Of a stretch of 64,000 nucleotides of DNA, positions 7,832 through 17,728 are shown piece after piece. Position 1 is the first letter of the stretch. Each line of letters begins with the position of its first letter. Source of the stretch: Clostridia bacterium (GTDB taxonomy: Bacteria > Bacillota > Clostridia > Christensenellales > CAG-138). Location: NCBI GenBank assembly GCA_030533005.1, contig JAUNJX010000005.1, forward strand, positions 1 to 64,000. The letters are read 5' to 3'. The notes beneath the pieces are model-generated. The model did no database searches, was not told where the DNA came from, and saw nothing but the letters and a program-made list of their open reading frames with translations. A program made the position numbers and the translations under genes.

Positions 7832-9082
7832 ATGGAAAAAGCTGTAAAAAAACCTATTCCCCTGACTGTTAAGATACTGATCGGCTTGTTGATGGGCATC
7901 GTCGTCGGCCTCGTGCTCAACGTTGCGGGTCTTGTGGACGTCGCAAACAACTGGATCAAGCCCTTTGGCACACTGTTCCTCAACCTCATCAAGATGATCA
8001 TCGTGCCGCTGGTATTCGGCTCCCTGGTCATGGGCGCCTGCGGCTTGGGCGACATCAAAAAGGTCGGCCGCATCGGCGGCAAGACCATCGTGTACTTTTT
8101 GTGCACCACGGCGTTCGCCGTCATCATCGGCCTTGTCATCGGCAAGCTCTTTAACGTGGGCGCCGGCATGACGCTGCCCGCGGACGCGGTCTACGAGGGC
8201 AAGGAAGCCACCGGCTTTGTGGACACGCTGCTCAACATCATCCCCACCAATCCGTTCAAAGCGCTGGTGGATGGCAACATGCTGCAGGTCATCGCGTTCG
8301 CGCTGTTCGTGGGCGTGGGCATCGCCGTCGTCGGCGAAAAGGCCGAAGGCTTCAAAAAGGGTATGGAAGGCTTCACCGAAGTCATGTACGCCATCATCGG
8401 CGGTGTGATGAAGCTGGCGCCCTATGCCGTTTTCTGCCTGATCATCCCCGTCGTCGCCTCGCAGGGCGCGTCGGTTCTCGGGCCTCTTGCGATGCTGATC
8501 GTGGCCGTGTATGTCGCATGTATCCTGCACGCGGTTCTCACCTATTCCGCCACGGTCAAGCTGCTGGGCAAGATGAGCCCCGTCAAGTTCTTCAAGCTGG
8601 CGGCTCCCGCTTCCATCTTCGCTTTCACCACGGCGAGCTCGTCCGCCACCCTCCCCTTCTCCATGGACTGTGCCAAGAGCATGGGCGTATCGCCTGACGT
8701 GCGCTCCTTCGTGCTGCCCTTGGGCGCCACCATCAACATGGACGGCACCGCCGCCTTCCAGGGCATCTGCGCGCTGTTCGTGGCCGCCGTATACGGCATT
8801 GATCTGACCTTGGGTCAGATGATCACCATCATCCTCTCGGCGACGCTTGCTTCCATCGGCACCGCAGGCGTGCCGGGCGCCGGCACGGTGATGCTTGGCA
8901 TGGTGCTCACCACTGTAGGTCTGCCGCTGGACGCTGTCGCCATCATCATGGGCGTAGAGCGTATCCTTGACATGGCGCGTACCAGCGTCAATGTCACGGG
9001 CGACTTGGCCTGCTCCGTTGTGATCGCACAGTCCGAGCATGAGCTGGACGAGAAATACGTCACCATGGACATCGAAGCGTAA
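7832..9082 (+). CDS. Dicarboxylate/amino acid:cation symporter (DAACS family)
   Basis: A 416-residue sodium- or proton-coupled symporter of the GltP/GltT/SstT family for glutamate, aspartate, serine/threonine or C4-dicarboxylates. It has eight membrane helices plus two re-entrant hairpins; the serine-rich hairpin motif AFTTASSSATLPF, the NMDGTA motif in TM7 and AGVPGAGTVML (hairpin 2) are intact, so it should be active. AAGGAGG lies 14 bp before the ATG, which is long; ATT codons 3 and 6 bases upstream are in frame and would give better spacing. Flanked by its own promoter and a downstream hairpin. The next gene is an amino-acid racemase, consistent with Asp/Glu metabolism. Confidence 0.9.
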   Translation: MEKAVKKPIPLTVKILIGLLMGIVVGLVLNVAGLVDVANNWIKPFGTLFLNLIKMIIVPLVFGSLVMGACGLGDIKKVGRIGGKTIVYFLCTTAFAVIIGLVIGKLFNVGAGMTLPADAVYEGKEATGFVDTLLNIIPTNPFKALVDGNMLQVIAFALFVGVGIAVVGEKAEGFKKGMEGFTEVMYAIIGGVMKLAPYAVFCLIIPVVASQGASVLGPLAMLIVAVYVACILHAVLTYSATVKLLGKMSPVKFFKLAAPASIFAFTTASSSATLPFSMDCAKSMGVSPDVRSFVLPLGATINMDGTAAFQGICALFVAAVYGIDLTLGQMITIILSATLASIGTAGVPGAGTVMLGMVLTTVGLPLDAVAIIMGVERILDMARTSVNVTGDLACSVVIAQSEHELDEKYVTMDIEA

Positions 9083-9123
9083 ACCCTGCGGCGTTGCCGT
9101 TACAGCACTGACAGACAGCATAT

Positions 9124-9160
9124 GCGGCGTGGAGAAAAATCTCCGCGCCGCTTCCATTTC
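9124..9160 (+). terminator. Hairpin after the symporter gene
   Basis: GCGGCG-TGGAGA and TCTCCG-CGCCGC form a long stem with an AAAA loop, followed by a mixed T/C run. Probably a weak intrinsic terminator. Confidence 0.55.
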
Positions 9161-9170
9161 TGTTGTATTC

Positions 9171-9179
9171 TGCTATAAT
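9171..9179 (+). promoter_or_regulatory. Extended -10 promoter for the racemase gene
   Basis: TGCTATAAT gives a perfect TATAAT with the TGn extension. No convincing -35 is present, as is usual for extended -10 promoters. The predicted leader is about 30 nt and contains the ribosome-binding site. Confidence 0.65.
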
Positions 9180-9215
9180 CAGTGTATTCTGCTGCATAGG
9201 AGCGAAGGAAGATTT

Positions 9216-9926
9216 ATGGCAACCAAAGTACTGGGCATCATCGGCGGCATGGGTCCTGCCGCCACCGTGGATCTTTATGATAAGCTGCTGCGTTATACCG
9301 ACGCCGCCTGCGATCAGGCGCATGTGCCTGTGCTTATCGACGGCAACACCCGCATACCCGACCGCACCGCCGCCATCCTGCACGGCGGGGAGGATCCGCG
9401 CCCCGAGCTTTGCAAAAGCGCCAAGCGCCTTGAAAACGCCGGGGCGGAGCTTCTGATGATGGCGTGCAACACGGCGCATTACTTTTATGACGACGTCTGT
9501 GCCGCTGTACGCGTGCCGGTTTTGCACATGCCGCGCATCACGGCGGCCGCCGCAAGGGAAAAGGGGTACGCGCGCGTGGCGCTGCTGGCCACCTCCGGCA
9601 CGGTGCAAAGCGGGGTGTATGCAGACGCCTTTTCCCGCGAAGCGCCTAACATAGAGCTGCTGCTACCGGAGGACGAGGAGCAGACGGCAATCATGTCCCT
9701 CATCTATGACGGCGTAAAGGCAGGCCACAAAGACCTTGACGTCACGCCCGTGCGCAAGCTGCTCGAACGCATGACGCGGCAGGGCGCCGCCTGCTTCATT
9801 CTCGGCTGCACGGAGCTGCCGCTGGCGTTTTCCATGTATGCGCTGGACGCGCCCACGCTCGACCCCACCTCGCTGCTTGCAAAAGAAGCCCTGCGCCAAA
9901 GCGGCGCAAGGCTTCGCATCGAGTGA
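9216..9926 (+). CDS. Aspartate/glutamate racemase family protein
   Basis: A 236-residue cofactor-independent amino-acid racemase. The two catalytic cysteines of the family are at residues 84 (MACNTAH) and 198 (LGCTELPL). The N-terminus LGIIGGMGPAATVDLY and GNTRIPDRTAAIL are typical of the RacD/YgeA group. It would make D-Asp or D-Glu in the cytosol; D-Glu feeds peptidoglycan, but true MurI has a different N-terminus, so aspartate or broad specificity is more likely. GAAGGA 6 bp before the ATG at 9216 fixes the start. Its neighbour is an Asp/Glu-type transporter. Confidence 0.88.
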   Translation: MATKVLGIIGGMGPAATVDLYDKLLRYTDAACDQAHVPVLIDGNTRIPDRTAAILHGGEDPRPELCKSAKRLENAGAELLMMACNTAHYFYDDVCAAVRVPVLHMPRITAAAAREKGYARVALLATSGTVQSGVYADAFSREAPNIELLLPEDEEQTAIMSLIYDGVKAGHKDLDVTPVRKLLERMTRQGAACFILGCTELPLAFSMYALDAPTLDPTSLLAKEALRQSGARLRIE

Positions 9927-9950
9927 TCCTTGCCGATAAGCGGAAGCGGC

Positions 9951-11006
9951 CTACAGCCACCATGTAAATGCGAAAATGCCAAAGCTCACCGCCATCAAGG
10001 CGATGCAGACGGGCTTGTTCCATTCCCACACGCGCTTTTGCCCCATGGTGGAAAAGGGGAAGCAGGGTATGCTGTGATAGAACAGAAATACCGTGCCGTA
10101 CATCGCCGCCCGCTCCAGCGCCGGATGCAGCGCCATGCCGTACAGGCACAAAAGCGTCGTTACCAGCACGAACAGCCATTCCGTCAAGCCGCATATGCCA
10201 AGCCTTTTGGCACATTGCGGCGTTTTTTCATATTTGACCGGATACATTCTGCCCATCCACGGATAAAAGCTGCCCATGGCCATAAGCGCGAAGGAAAGAC
10301 CCGCGCCGCCCGAGGGCACGGCGTATTTCCATTTGCCCCCCGCGATGCGCGCGCCAAGGTAGCTGCCCAGCGTGCTCATAACGAGCATAACGCCCCCCGC
10401 CTGCATGGCGACCTCAAAACCATCTATGCCCTTGGTCAAAAAGCCGCTGACGCCCAGCGCAAGCATGTTAAAAACCGCCATCACGGCAAGCGAAGGCCCC
10501 TCGCCCCAATTGCTTCCCGGCATATCCGTATAGAGCTTGCAGTTGGTACCCATAAGGGCAGCCGCAAAGAAGCGAAAACAGAATTTTGCGACGCCGCCCC
10601 AGCCCACATAGCGGGACATATCCATAAACATGCTCTCATGCAGACCCGCCGCTTCCGCGCGCGCCTTGCTCCTGAGATTTTCGTCGATGATCATGGCCGC
10701 AACATATTTGCAGCCCTGTGCATGCAGCCACTCCACGGCGCCCTTGTAAAGCATGTCCGCAACGCCCGTGCCGCGATACGCGGGGCAGACAAAGCCCACA
10801 TCGATATAGCCGATGCGCTTATCCTCGGCAAAGTCCACGACCTTTAAAAACGCGCCGCCGCAAAGGTTGCCGTTTTCCTCTATAACGACGCCCTGCTGCG
10901 GCCTCCCCACGCCCAGCCGCTCGAAAAAGGTGAAGCACGCCCGCGCCTTTTTCTCCAGCTCCGCGGCCTCCTCCGGCCGTATCTCACGCATTGTAAATTC
11001 CATCAT
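9951..11006 (-). CDS. GNAT acetyltransferase fused to a multi-pass membrane domain
   Basis: A 351-residue protein. Residues 1-125 are a GNAT acetyltransferase with the acetyl-CoA loop CPAYRGTGVADMLYKGAVEW. From about residue 140 there are five to seven hydrophobic segments, for example PSLAVMAVFNMLALGVSGFL, GGVMLVMSTLGSYLGARI, WLFVLVTTLLCLYGMAL and a C-terminal CIALMAVSFGIFAFTWWL, so the second half is an integral membrane domain of unknown family. The start ATG overlaps the stop of the upstream glycerate-kinase-like gene (ATGA) and has AAGGAG 6 bp away. The substrate is unknown; a GNAT head on a membrane body suggests acetylation of a membrane-associated molecule. The fusion is read directly from one uninterrupted frame. 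Confidence 0.75.
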   Translation of the reverse strand: MMEFTMREIRPEEAAELEKKARACFTFFERLGVGRPQQGVVIEENGNLCGGAFLKVVDFAEDKRIGYIDVGFVCPAYRGTGVADMLYKGAVEWLHAQGCKYVAAMIIDENLRSKARAEAAGLHESMFMDMSRYVGWGGVAKFCFRFFAAALMGTNCKLYTDMPGSNWGEGPSLAVMAVFNMLALGVSGFLTKGIDGFEVAMQAGGVMLVMSTLGSYLGARIAGGKWKYAVPSGGAGLSFALMAMGSFYPWMGRMYPVKYEKTPQCAKRLGICGLTEWLFVLVTTLLCLYGMALHPALERAAMYGTVFLFYHSIPCFPFSTMGQKRVWEWNKPVCIALMAVSFGIFAFTWWL

Positions 11007-12421
11007 GACTGCTCCTTCTTCACCATGCCCTTGCCGCGCGACAGCCGCGTGCGTATGGCGGCGGGCAGGCGGCGTATGCGGTTCGGCTCCCGCTTGGGCG
11101 CGCCGATCTTTTCCACGTCCCGCCCCAAACGGATGAAGCGAAACACCCGATCCACCGTTTCGTCAAACACCCTGCCCGCTTCCTCGTCCGGCATCTCCTG
11201 CTTCAGCGGCACCTTGACCACGCCCATGACCGTCCGCTCCCGCCCGCCGAGCTCCGGCTGCTCCCAGCCATAACAGGTCAGCGCCACCACGGGCACGCTG
11301 AACTTGGCGCAGCGCGCCACCACGTTTTCCGTGGCGCGCTCCCCCAGGCTGTCTACAGCACAGATATCCTCGCCGCCGGTGATGACCAGCGCCTTGCCCG
11401 TAAGCAGGCGCTCAAAATCCACAGCGTCGAGCATCCCTTCCACAGCCTCGCGGCGTTCCACGCGCAAAAGCTGTTCTGCATGCAGCCCCAGCGTATCCGT
11501 TTTCTCCCGGCACATCAGGATAAAGGTCGCGCTCGCGGCGAGCGGATGCAGAAGCTCCGCATCCATGCGCGCCGGCGCGCCCGCCGTGATGGGCTCACCC
11601 GCCGCGTCATAGAACTTTACGCCCAAGGCGCGCGCGCAGCCCATGCCGCCGTCCGTAACGGTATTTGCCATGATGTAGATGCGCTTTAAGCCCTCGTCCA
11701 AGGCTCTGCGTATGCATACGCCCGTGGCATAGCCGTCCGCCTGCGCCTCGATCACGCCGATGCGGCCGCGCAGCACGCCATAGGTCAGGCGCTGCTTGGT
11801 TTCCGCAAGCGTCACATGCCGAAAGCTCCCGCCCGCAGCCGTCACAAGGGCGTTGACGCACCCCTCCCCCACGATGAGCGGCAGCGGCAAAATGCGTACG
11901 CCCGGGAATGAGCTTCGCGCGGCGATGGTCAAACGCTTGACCGCATCCAGCGCGGATACGCCGACAAGCGCCGAGGGCGCAAGCAGGATATGGATGTTGC
12001 GGCCAACGTTCCTGTGCCTGCCGCGCGCCTTGGAGACGCGAACGGACAGCTGCACATCGCCGCCGTGAAGATACCCGTCGGCGCCCACGTCGCCAAAGTA
12101 TGTAAGTCCTTCCACCTGTTCCAAACGGTTGTTTTCCAAAAAGGGCATGGAGGGGCACAGGTACATGTCCAGCGCCGTGTCCTGCTGCAATTGATCGAAG
12201 ATGCGGCGCATGCATTTGAGCTTGCCGCCCATGATGACCGCAAGATAGATGTTTTCGCCCGGCGATGTGGGATCGATCCCCCCATAGAGGGACAATCCCT
12301 TCATATCCGAGAGCGTAAGCACGGAAAAAAGCTCCTCTAACACCAGACGCTGCACATGCGCGTCCGGCGCGATATTCACAAAATCAAAACGTATCCCCAA
12401 GGCAAGACGGCGAAGCTGCAT
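11003..12421 (-). CDS. Divergent glycerate-kinase-like protein with extra N-terminal domain
   Basis: A 472-residue protein. Residues from about 145 onward resemble type II glycerate kinases (GarK/GlxK): ILLAPSALVGVSALDAVKRL, PGVRILPLPLIVGEGCVNAL, ANTVTDGGMGCARALGVKF, KALVITGGEDICAVDSLGER and VPVVALTCYG line up with family blocks. Key positions are changed: the usual APDSFKG is APSALVG, and ADGGEGT is IVGEGC with the Asp lost, so kinase activity is doubtful. The first 140 residues and the basic last 50 match nothing I recognise. Translationally coupled to the GNAT-membrane gene. The start rests on an ATG with GAAGGGG 11 bp upstream. Confidence 0.6.
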   Translation of the reverse strand: MQLRRLALGIRFDFVNIAPDAHVQRLVLEELFSVLTLSDMKGLSLYGGIDPTSPGENIYLAVIMGGKLKCMRRIFDQLQQDTALDMYLCPSMPFLENNRLEQVEGLTYFGDVGADGYLHGGDVQLSVRVSKARGRHRNVGRNIHILLAPSALVGVSALDAVKRLTIAARSSFPGVRILPLPLIVGEGCVNALVTAAGGSFRHVTLAETKQRLTYGVLRGRIGVIEAQADGYATGVCIRRALDEGLKRIYIMANTVTDGGMGCARALGVKFYDAAGEPITAGAPARMDAELLHPLAASATFILMCREKTDTLGLHAEQLLRVERREAVEGMLDAVDFERLLTGKALVITGGEDICAVDSLGERATENVVARCAKFSVPVVALTCYGWEQPELGGRERTVMGVVKVPLKQEMPDEEAGRVFDETVDRVFRFIRLGRDVEKIGAPKREPNRIRRLPAAIRTRLSRGKGMVKKEQS

Positions 12422-12451
12422 AGGCTGTGACCCCTTCCAAATATCCTATCC

Positions 12452-12480
12452 ATTATGCCATGAAAGGGGGCTTGGTTCAA
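12452..12480 (-). promoter_or_regulatory. Promoter for the glycerate-kinase-like/GNAT operon
   Basis: On the minus strand TTGAAC (12475-12480), 17 bp, CATAAT (12452-12457), about 30 bp before the start codon. Confidence 0.65.
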
Positions 12481-12489
12481 TACGGCAGC

Positions 12490-13464
12490 TCAGATTTCTT
12501 CCAGATTGTCGATTTTGCCCTGCTCAAAGGCCAATCGATATAGCCTGGCGCGCATAACGCCCTCCTGCTTATGCACCAAGCCCATCACGCTGCCGTTGCG
12601 GCAGGAGACGGGCGGGCGCACCTCGCCAAATTCACCCAGAAACGCGCAAATATCCGCAAAGCTGAAGCTTTGGCGCAGCGACTGCGTCAGATACCCCATG
12701 GCCTCCTCCTCCCAGCCCTCGCGCACCGCTTCAAAGAAGGCGACGCTTACGCCCATTTCGTCCTGCGGCGGCGCGTAGCTTCGCGTAAAAAAGCCCGTCT
12801 CCGGCCGCTGGGGCAGAAAGCCGGAAGCCGTCAGGCGATAGCGCACGCGCCGCTCATGACCGAGCCTCGTCCCTATGCGCTCGATGGCGGCGGGCTCCTC
12901 CTCTAAAAACACAGCGTCGCCATGAATGTCCAGCACGTCCTGCATGCTGCCGTTGAGCAGCACGAGCCGTTCCCGCTCCCCCCGCACAAGCACCCCCAGA
13001 TATTCGCCGTAGGGCAAAAAAACGCCGTCCTCGCCTTGTCCCAAGGCGTAGGCGTACAACGGCTTACCCTGCTGCTCTACAGAAAGCCGCACCTCGTTTT
13101 CCCTATACAGCGTGAGCGTATAGGCGTTAAAGGTCGTCTGCGCCAGCACGATGGGCTTTTCCTGCCAAACGGGCGCCGTGCGCGTTTGCAGGCTGCATTC
13201 CACCACCCCGCCCGGCCAAAGGCACACATCCGCATCCGCTATGGCGGCGGTGCGCAGCTTACCCCCCTCAAAGCTTATCTTTCGTGTGATGGGCTGATGC
13301 CCCGCTGTAAGCGGAATGGCGCGCACATAGTAATCGCCCGTATCGGATACAGGCATGGCGGCATAGCCCTGCGCGCCGCACTCGCCCAACAGATGCCCGT
13401 TGACCTCGATGAGCGCGTCCGTATCCGCGCGAAGGATCATCAGCGGAACCGGGGAAGCATACAT
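12490..13464 (-). CDS. Hypothetical protein, cytosolic, beta-rich
   Basis: A 324-residue protein I do not recognise. It has no signal peptide and no membrane segment. The composition alternates short hydrophobic and charged runs, as in beta-sandwich proteins (residues 1-200), followed by a more helical acidic C-terminus (VAFFEAVREGWEEEAMGYL). GAAGGAGGG 7 bp before the ATG at 13464 supports the start and shows it is a real gene. It lies upstream of the glycerate-kinase-like gene on the same strand, but that gene has its own promoter, so co-transcription is only possible, not shown. Confidence 0.65.
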   Translation of the reverse strand: MYASPVPLMILRADTDALIEVNGHLLGECGAQGYAAMPVSDTGDYYVRAIPLTAGHQPITRKISFEGGKLRTAAIADADVCLWPGGVVECSLQTRTAPVWQEKPIVLAQTTFNAYTLTLYRENEVRLSVEQQGKPLYAYALGQGEDGVFLPYGEYLGVLVRGERERLVLLNGSMQDVLDIHGDAVFLEEEPAAIERIGTRLGHERRVRYRLTASGFLPQRPETGFFTRSYAPPQDEMGVSVAFFEAVREGWEEEAMGYLTQSLRQSFSFADICAFLGEFGEVRPPVSCRNGSVMGLVHKQEGVMRARLYRLAFEQGKIDNLEEI

Positions 13465-13546
13465 GTACTCACCCTCCTTCTCGCTTTTTCGGCAAGCAAA
13501 GCCCTCCCGCCGTTGCTTGTCTGCCTTTCAGTCTATGAATAAGGAA

Positions 13547-13575
13547 TTGCAAATAAAACCGGCATGCGCTATAAT
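13547..13575 (+). promoter_or_regulatory. SigA-type promoter for asnS
   Basis: TTGCAA (13547-13552), 17 bp, TATAAT (13570-13575). The leader is only about 36 nt, so there is no room for a T-box. Confidence 0.85.
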
Positions 13576-13617
13576 CCTAATAATTGTTTATTCTTGCTAT
13601 TTGGGAGGCATTGGGAA

Positions 13618-15000
<1,383 letters not shown>

Positions 15001-15033
15001 TACACAGACCCTTCCTTGCATATATCTAAACAT

Positions 15034-15071
15034 CAACCAAAGCTGTCATACGATGGCTTTGGTTATTTTTT
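15034..15071 (+). terminator. Intrinsic terminator after asnS
   Basis: AACCAAAGC pairs with GCTTTGGTT across an 11-base loop and is followed by ATTTTTT. Confidence 0.85.
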
Positions 15072-15119
15072 GCTCTGATGGTTAATACTGTTTGTAAATC
15101 CAAAACAGGGGGCGGATAT

Positions 15120-16001
15120 ATGCACAATCTTATGCTACACACAGGATGGCGGGAAGCGGAGAACCAGCTGCTTTTCACCGAGGTTAAAAACGCGCGCAGC
15201 AACGGGCAGCCGCTCAAGGCCGTATTCGAGCGGGTGGCGCAGGCCACCGGCCGCAAGCCCAACAGCATACGCAACTACTATTACGCAAGGGTCAAGGCGG
15301 ACGAGAGCCTTGCGCCCATGGCGGGCAGCACGGCCTTTGTTCCCTTTAATGAGGAGGAGATCGACTATCTTTTGCGCGAGGTGCTCACGGCACAGGCAAA
15401 GGGTATCTCCGTGCGCGCCTGCACGCTGTCTTTGGGCAAGGGCGACACCAAAGCCATGCTTCGCTACCAGAACAAGTATCGATCCCTTCTCAAAGCCGAC
15501 GCGCCCCGCGTGCGGCGCATGATGCAAACGCTCGCCAAGGAGGGGCAGCCCGTTTTCGATCCCTTTGCAAGCATGCGCATCACGCGCGCGGGACGGCCGA
15601 AAAAGCAGGGCAGCCTCGTGGATGCGCTCTGCGGCGTGGTACGGGAGCTGGATCAGGTGGACGGCTTGGATGTGACAGCGTTTTTTGAAAGCCTGGGCGC
15701 GCTCGCCGTCAGCGCAAGCCGGGGCGCAAGGGCGCTTCGCACGCTCGAGGAAATGCAAAAGGGCGCTTCAGGCGAGGACGTTTCGGCGCTGTACGCCCGC
15801 ATCGACGCGCAGGAGAAGGAGCTTCGCGCGCAGCGGGAGCGTTTCAATATGCTGCTCAAGCTCTACCGGCAGCTCGTGGACGTGAACCGGCAGTTTCTGG
15901 GGATGACAGGGGTCAGCAAAATGTCCTCCCTCTCCGGCTACATCAGCGACCTGTCCCGCAACGTTGAGGACTGCGAGCGGCTGCTCACGGGGTTGGTATG
16001 A
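15120..16001 (+). CDS. Myb/SANT-like DNA-binding protein (RsfA-type head)
   Basis: A 293-residue protein. Residues 5-60 (HTGWREAENQLLF, GRKPNSIRNYYYARVK) look like the Myb/SANT-type DNA-binding fold found in the Bacillus prespore regulator RsfA: regularly spaced Trp/aromatic residues and a helix that checks target spacing. A second similar block may lie around residues 75-125 (FVPFNEEEIDYLLREVL, SLGKGDTKAMLRYQNKY). Residues 225-285 are predicted coiled coil with heptads (YARIDAQEKELRAQRERFNM), so it probably dimerises. AGGGGGCGG before the ATG at 15120 supports the start. It is coupled (ATGA) to a cell-wall peptidase, suggesting a sporulation or envelope role. The family call is an inference from motifs. 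Confidence 0.65.
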   Translation: MHNLMLHTGWREAENQLLFTEVKNARSNGQPLKAVFERVAQATGRKPNSIRNYYYARVKADESLAPMAGSTAFVPFNEEEIDYLLREVLTAQAKGISVRACTLSLGKGDTKAMLRYQNKYRSLLKADAPRVRRMMQTLAKEGQPVFDPFASMRITRAGRPKKQGSLVDALCGVVRELDQVDGLDVTAFFESLGALAVSASRGARALRTLEEMQKGASGEDVSALYARIDAQEKELRAQRERFNMLLKLYRQLVDVNRQFLGMTGVSKMSSLSGYISDLSRNVEDCERLLTGLV

Positions 16002-16912
16002 GTATGGAAGAAAGCATCCGCGCCGCCGACATCCTCGCGCGCACCGCGCGCCTCGCCGCCGATTACCCCTTCGTGGGGCTGCAAACCATAGGCTACAGCG
16101 TGCTGGGTCGCGCGCTGTTCACGCTTTCCATGGGGAGGGGCGCGCCGCAGGTGTACATCAACGCCACGCACCATGGCAATGAATGGATCACGTCGCTGCT
16201 GGTGCTGCGCTATTTTGAGGCATACGCCAAGGCTGTCCAGACGGGCGGCGACATAGCCGGCACGCCCGCAAGCGATCTTTTCTACGGCACGACGCTTTTT
16301 CTTACGCCGCTCGTCGATCCCGACGGCATGGACATCGCGCTTTCCCAAGCGCCGCCCGACGTGATGGCGGCGGCAAGGCAGCTTTCCCTTACCCAGCCCG
16401 CCGTGCCCTTCCCGCAAGGCTGGAAAGCGAACGCCACGGGCACGGATCTCAACCTCAACTACCCCGCGGGGTGGGACACGGCAAGGGAGCTTAAGGCCGC
16501 GCAGGGCGTTACAGAACCCGGCCCGCGGGACTATGTGGGCACAGCGCCCCTTAGCGCGCCCGAAAGCCGCGCCGTATACGATTTTACCCGCGCCAAGGAT
16601 TTTCGGCTGATCCTTGCCTATCACACGCAGGGCGAGGTCATCTACTGGCGCTACGGCACGCAGGATCCGCCGGACGCGGAACGGATCGGGCGGCGGCTTG
16701 CCGCAGCCTCCGGCTACGCGTTGGAGGATACGCCCTACCAATCCGCCTTTGCGGGCTACAAGGACTGGTTTATACAGGCGTTTAACCGACCCGGTTATAC
16801 GGTGGAGGCGGGTCGGGGGCAAAACCCGCTCCCGCTTTCCCAGCTTGACAACATGTACGAAAAAAACGCGCCGCTCCTTACGGCGGCGCTGCTGTCGGCT
16901 ATGGAATTATAG
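15998..16912 (+). CDS. M14 family zinc carboxypeptidase (gamma-D-Glu-mDAP peptidase type)
   Basis: A 304-residue metallopeptidase of the M14 fold without a signal peptide. Zinc ligands: ATHHGNEW (HxxE) and the His of LILAYHTQGE. The catalytic Glu is in YTVEAGRGQNP. The substrate-binding segment TDLNLNYPAGWD has the DLNLNYPAGW form seen in gamma-D-glutamyl-L-diamino-acid endopeptidases that cut peptidoglycan stem peptides, rather than the LNRN of digestive carboxypeptidases. Cytosolic location suggests muropeptide recycling or a forespore role. The start overlaps the stop of the Myb-like gene; the 3' end overlaps convergent rsmA by 6 bp. Confidence 0.88.
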   Translation: MSMEESIRAADILARTARLAADYPFVGLQTIGYSVLGRALFTLSMGRGAPQVYINATHHGNEWITSLLVLRYFEAYAKAVQTGGDIAGTPASDLFYGTTLFLTPLVDPDGMDIALSQAPPDVMAAARQLSLTQPAVPFPQGWKANATGTDLNLNYPAGWDTARELKAAQGVTEPGPRDYVGTAPLSAPESRAVYDFTRAKDFRLILAYHTQGEVIYWRYGTQDPPDAERIGRRLAAASGYALEDTPYQSAFAGYKDWFIQAFNRPGYTVEAGRGQNPLPLSQLDNMYEKNAPLLTAALLSAMEL

Positions 16913-17719
16913 CTGCTCGCTCAGGCTTAAGAATTGCTCCGGCGCAAGCGCTTCCGCCCGCGCAGACGGTGATATTTTGCAGGCGGCAAGCGCTTTTTCT
17001 ACAGGCTGTTTGCCGCTGTAGGCCTTTAGATTGTTGGCGATCGTCTTGCGGCGCATGGCAAAGCAGGTCTTGACCAGCGGCGCAAGGTTCGCTTGATACG
17101 CGCGCGCGTTGCGCGACAGCGTCACCACCTCCGAATATACATCAGGCCGCGGATAATAGCTTTCCGGCGAGAGCGCAAGCACGCGCGAAGGCGTATAGTA
17201 GGCCTGCGAGAGCACCGCCATGGGGCCGTACACGCGCTCGCAGGGCTGCGCAAAAAAGCGGGCCGCCGCCTCCTGCTGCACCATGAGCGTCATGCGCCCG
17301 ATGGGCAGCGCACAGGAAAGAAGCCGCATGCAGATGGGCGTCGTCACATAATAGGGCAGGTTGCCCACCACATAGATCGCTTCCCCGCCAAGCGCCTGAT
17401 GAAGTGCCGCCAGATCGGTTTTTAAAAAATCCTCCCGGTACAATAGCAGCGCGTCCCCAAAGCGATCGCGCAAAATGTCCGCCATATGCGCGTCGATCTC
17501 CACCGCCGCGACAGCTCTTGCGCGCGCAAGCAGCCCTTCGGTAAGCGCGCCGGCGCCGGCGCCTATTTCCAGCACGCCCTTGCCCTCCACAGCCGCCGCG
17601 TCCAAAATGCGGTCGATCGCGTCGGCGTCCACCAAAAAATTTTGCCCCAGCGCCTTGTTGGGCGTGAGGCTATAGGTGTTGAGCATGGCCTGTAAGGCTT
17701 GAATCCGCTTGTTTTGCAT
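16907..17719 (-). CDS. rsmA: 16S rRNA (A1518/A1519) dimethyltransferase
   Basis: About 270 residues, the KsgA/RsmA length. SAM-binding motif I is KGVLEIGAGAGALTEGLL; the adenine-binding motif IV is VVGNLPYYVTTPI. N-terminal LGQNFLVDADAIDRILDAA is diagnostic. It dimethylates two adjacent adenosines near the 3' end of 16S rRNA in late 30S assembly. An ATG at 17719 and a GTG at 17725 both follow the yabE stop closely; there is no clear Shine-Dalgarno, so translation is likely coupled to yabE. The pair yabE-rsmA keeps the Bacillus order, without rnmV between them. Confidence 0.95.
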   Translation of the reverse strand: MQNKRIQALQAMLNTYSLTPNKALGQNFLVDADAIDRILDAAAVEGKGVLEIGAGAGALTEGLLARARAVAAVEIDAHMADILRDRFGDALLLYREDFLKTDLAALHQALGGEAIYVVGNLPYYVTTPICMRLLSCALPIGRMTLMVQQEAAARFFAQPCERVYGPMAVLSQAYYTPSRVLALSPESYYPRPDVYSEVVTLSRNARAYQANLAPLVKTCFAMRRKTIANNLKAYSGKQPVEKALAACKISPSARAEALAPEQFLSLSEQL

Positions 17720-17728
17720 ATGCACCCG

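Noticed and set aside
9927-9950. Terminator between the racemase and the convergent GNAT gene
   Set aside because: The 24-bp gap has no stem with a T-run.
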